This document shows, piece after piece, positions 61,033 through 64,000 of a stretch of 64,000 nucleotides of DNA; position 1 is the first letter of the stretch, and every line of letters begins with the position of its first letter. The notes under the pieces were generated by a model, which worked only from the letters and a program-made list of their open reading frames with translations, did not search any database and had not been told where the DNA came from. Source of the stretch: Macrotrachela quadricornifera (lineage: Eukaryota > Rotifera > Eurotatoria > Philodinida > Philodinidae); contig JAJEKB010020906.1 in the NCBI GenBank assembly GCA_022393335.1, forward strand, positions 655,451 to 719,450, given 5' to 3'. A program made the position numbers and the translations under genes.

Positions 61033-61457
61033 ATGGCACAATCAACATCACTTCAACTTGTTTGGCTCGATGCTAACATTCATAAAGATTTAAATAGAGA
61101 ATTTTGGACGAGAATACGTGAAATTTATCCTGAAGCAAAGGAATTTGATGACGAAGATAAATGTTTACGATTTTTAGAATCGGGTGTAGATGATTCAAGA
61201 CGATTTATCCTTATTGTGAGCGGTGTTCTCGGTGAAAAATTAGTACCTGATATACAACAGCGCAAAAATATCTTATCCATTTATGTTTATTGTGCAAACA
61301 TATGCAAGCATGAGGAGTGGTCAAGGCAATATGAAAAAGTAGAATACTAATAATGTTACTTTTTTTTATATGTACATTATCAATATAGGTCACCGTCGTT
61401 ACTTCAGCTGAAGAAGTTTTGAGAGGAATCAAGTCCGATCAAAAGCGTTTTCAGTAG
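61033..61457 (+). CDS. Small protein like the N-terminal module of bdelloid multidomain proteins (two exons)
   Basis: Exons 61033-61338 and 61389-61457 join across a 50-bp phase-0 intron (GTAGAA...AATATAG) to give 124 residues. Features in order: LQLVWLDANIH near residue 8, a helix through IREIYPEAKEFDDEDKCLRF, the hydrophobic strand RRFILIVSGVLGEKLVP, then ILSIYVYCANICKHEEW, and YEKVTVVTSAEEVLRGIK at the end. From memory, this alternating layout (WLDAN; LIVSG.LG..LVP; IYVYC) is the N-terminal part of large bdelloid proteins that continue into ADP-ribosyltransferase or TPR regions. Here the frame stops with TAG, so it is a stand-alone or truncated copy. Biochemical role unknown. AATAAA lies 30 bp after the stop. 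Confidence 0.72.
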
Positions 61458-61459
61458 AA

Positions 61460-61895
61460 ACAAAGTGGTGGTCTACAAAGCATTCAATAAATTTCCAATA
61501 ATGCAGTCTATGATCATCGAGTACTGATGCAAAATGCTTTTTACATTTCTCTTTAATAAATAAAAAAAAAAATAATGCGTTTGAAGAACATTCTGTAATC
61601 AATACATGATTTGTATGACAATGAAAGATCTCCTCACTTTGAAGTCGATGTGTTAGGCAAATCTGACGATTCTTCTTCAGTTAATTATTCACGAAAGAAA
61701 ATCTTCTAGATTGTGTTTAAAACATGTGTACTCTATCAACTGTTTCGAGCAAAACTATCAGTAGAGCATTCAATTGTCGTGCTCGTAAACCGGTACTATC
61801 TTCAAACTTATGAGAGCAAGGAATATTACTAAAGTGGAACGAAAGAAAAAGAACATATCACTCTTCAAATATGATTTCAAATGAATATCTTATAT
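61460..61895. other. No recognised gene
   Basis: AT-rich interval between the small gene and the mariner end. No sign of an ADP-ribosyltransferase or TPR continuation was found. Confidence 0.45.
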
Positions 61896-62136
61896 ACCGG
61901 GTGGCCCAAAAGTAAGTAAACAAAGAAATAGTTTTTTGATTTTTTTCTTCATATACCATGATATAGATCTCATACTTATACCACATATACTACGTGATAT
62001 AAGTGAAAGATATAGCATATGAACGATATCCAGATACACTATTTTATTCAAAAATGTTCAACTGCAAGATAATCAACAAAAAAAAACATGCCTAAGTTTC
62101 AACATAATTTTTCTTCAAAACTACAGAAAAAAGCAG

Positions 62137-63055
62137 TCAGAGATATTGTTCAATATGCTCTCCCTCCATATCTTTACACAGTTGAAGTCTGTAAGGTACT
62201 GTTTGACAAGCTTTTCGACATAAATCAACTGGCAAGCTTTGCATTTCTTCAACAATAGCATCCTTAAGTGCTTGAAGATTTCGAGGTTTTCTCGCATACA
62301 CATGATCTTTGATTACGCTCCATAGAAAAAAGTCTGTTGGAGTAAGATCCGGAGATCGCGCGGGCCATTCAATTTCCCCACGCCGACCAATCCACCGATT
62401 ACGAAAAGTTTTATCTAAGAAGTGTCGAACAAGTTGAGCATAATGAGCTGGAGCTCCATCATGCATGTAAAATATTTCTTGTAAATTCATTCGAGATTTA
62501 ATAGCAGGAACAATTTCTTTCTTTAGCATTTCGAGATAACTATTTGCAGTAACGGAATCATGGAAGAAGAATGGTCCAATAAGACCTCCAGACCAAATGC
62601 CGCCCCATACAGTAATACCAGGAGCATTTATTTCTTGAGTAATAACTACGTGAGGATTTTCAACAGCGTAGTAGACACAATTATGTCGATTAACATACCC
62701 ATTCAGCTTGAAAGTCGCTTCATCAGTCCAAAGTATTCGATTGGGAAACGAAGAATCATCAGCAACTAACTGTAGAAAGACATCAGCAAATTCACAGCGC
62801 CTGTCGGGATCGTCTTCGCTTAAAGCATGCAGTCACTGAGGACGATATGGTTTTAATCCGAGCTCTTTCATCATTCGTTGAAGACTGGTTCTAGATAGAT
62901 TTAGTTCCAAAGAACCTCTTCTTGTTGAAGTTTCAGGATTTTCTTCGAAAGCAGCACGAACGCGTTCTCTGTTTTCGTCGGTGCTAACAGATCTAGGTCG
63001 TCCGGATCTAGGTTCATCCTCGATAGTTTCGCTTTCATCGAACTTTCGTGCAATA
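62137..63055 (-). pseudogene. Tc1/mariner transposase with one nonsense codon, interrupted
   Basis: One frame runs from the MITE junction at 63055 to TAA at 62137 with a single TGA (62835-62833, after KPYRPQ). Visible parts: the linker FDESETIEDEPRSGRPRSVS, an HTH (RTSLQRMMKELGLK), the first catalytic Asp in ILWTDEATFKLNG, GIWSGGLIGPFFF, the second Asp in YMHDGAPAHYA, and the third in WPARSPDLTPTDFFLW. There are 36 residues between the second and third Asp, longer than the 34 of classic mariner and close to DD37D families. The TGA sits where a Trp is likely. The N-terminal HTH lies beyond the insertion, outside the window. Confidence 0.88.
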
Positions 63056-64000
63056 CACTGTAAAAAAAATAGGTGTTCTACCAAACTTTAAAGGTTTCGT
63101 ACTGTTTTACGAAACGATTTTAAGTTTCGGGGCATGAAAATGGTTTCGTAATTTTCATACAGAACCTTTTTAAGTTCCGAAAATTGAAGAGGGTTTCGTA
63201 GTAGAACTTTGAAACCTTCTAGAAGTTGCGTATATTGTTTACTGAACTTTCGAAGTTTCGTAATTTTTGTACGAAACCGTGGACAGTTCCGTATAACATT
63301 TAAAGGTTTCGTATAAGTTCTACGAAGCCATTCATAGTTTCGTACGCGCTCTAATAGTTCCGGAGACAGTGAACGAAACTAGCTGTGGTTTCGTGAAGGA
63401 TATACCGAACCATTATATCATTTACAGAACTATGAATAGTTTTGTAGAATGTATGCGGAACCTTTCGAAGTTTTACGAAACCACTAATAGCTTCGTAAAA
63501 CAACTAAAGGTTCCGTATATATTATACGAATCTATCGAAAGTTTCGTAAAACACCAAAAGGTTCCGCATACATTCTACGAAACTATTCATAGTTTCGTAA
63601 GAGATATAATGGTTCGGTTTATCTTTTACGAAACCACGGCTAGTTTCGTACACTATCTCCGGAAATATTAGAGCACGTACGAAACTATGAATGGCTTCGT
63701 AGAACTTATACAAAACCTTTAGATGCGGTATGAAACTCTCAATAGTTTCGTAAAGTGTGTACGGAACCTTCAAATAACTTGCGAAACCGTTGATGATTCC
63801 GTATAAGATTTACGAAACCATTATACGGCTTTCCGAACTATCAATGGTTTCGTAAAACGTGTGTGAAACCTTTGCAACGTTTACGAAGCTATTCTTGGTT
63901 TCGTAAAATATATACCGAACCATTTGATCGTCCACGAAACTGTCGATGGCTTTGTATTAGATATACGCAACCTTTAGATGTTCTACGAAACGATCGATGG
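63056..64000. mobile_element. Word-repeat MITE (GTTTCGTA word), truncated by window edge
   Basis: Starts CACTGTAAAAAAAATAGGTG after a TA (63054-63055), like the ends at 11759 and 19006. The rest of the window is dense GTTTCGTA/TACGAAAC words in alternating orientation, with AACCTTT and CGAACC between them. The frames called here on both strands are products of the repeat. It interrupts a mariner transposase, as the 11759 element does. Confidence 0.8.

Larger units (their letters stand above)
61897..64000 (-). mobile_element. mariner-type element, 3' end to window edge
   Basis: The end CCGGGTGGCCCAAAAGTAAG follows a TA at 61895-61896. The transposase is on the minus strand and is interrupted at 63055 by a word-repeat MITE. 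The other end lies beyond the window. Confidence 0.85.

Noticed and set aside
63369..63773. Repetitive frames on both strands with FVK and YET repeats
   Set aside because: They arise from the GTTTCGTA word repeats of the MITE, not from a repeat protein.

Overview
The window reads as eukaryotic, AT-rich, intron-containing and crowded with DNA transposons. The coding genes point to a bdelloid rotifer, probably a Rotaria-like species. They include a very long FG-GAP/VCBS repeat surface protein, a MAM-domain surface protein, introns of about 50 bp, several bacterial-looking cell-wall-active genes, and a short protein resembling the N-terminal module of multidomain proteins expanded in bdelloids. 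The organism call is inference from these families and from composition. No rRNA, mitochondrial or other diagnostic marker is present.

Layout. 1-15.7 kb is almost entirely repeats: two hAT-type MITEs with 8-bp target duplications, a pogo/Tigger remnant, long palindromes, a decayed mariner with a MITE inserted in it, and blocks built from one short self-complementary word each. A truncated dynein-light-chain-like gene lies at 0.7 kb. 16.6-18.5 kb holds a two-exon MAM-domain membrane protein. 19-30.6 kb is repeats again, including a family of ends beginning CCCTCGACTG, a tRNA-like sequence, and an almost perfect palindrome made from a mariner 3' end. 31.0-41.2 kb holds three genes of bacterial cell-wall-enzyme type: a beta-lactamase-fold serine hydrolase, an Rpf/SLT-like transglycosylase and an NlpC/P60-like amidase. 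A nearly intact piggyBac element sits between the first and second. Two of the three genes carry inactivating lesions as read here.

41.3-52 kb is mostly non-coding. It contains a mariner-type MITE, a second copy of a dispersed repeat, an array of three intron-like units, and a 400-N assembly gap inside an inverted repeat. 52.3-57.4 kb is the FG-GAP gene. An RPA1-like decayed gene lies on the minus strand at about 58 kb, and a small two-exon gene at 61 kb. The window ends in a mariner transposase copy (one nonsense codon) that is itself interrupted by another word-repeat MITE running off the edge.

Three genes look intact as read: the MAM protein, the FG-GAP protein and the transglycosylase-like protein. 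The 61-kb gene is probably intact as well. Everything else coding is transposon-derived or damaged.
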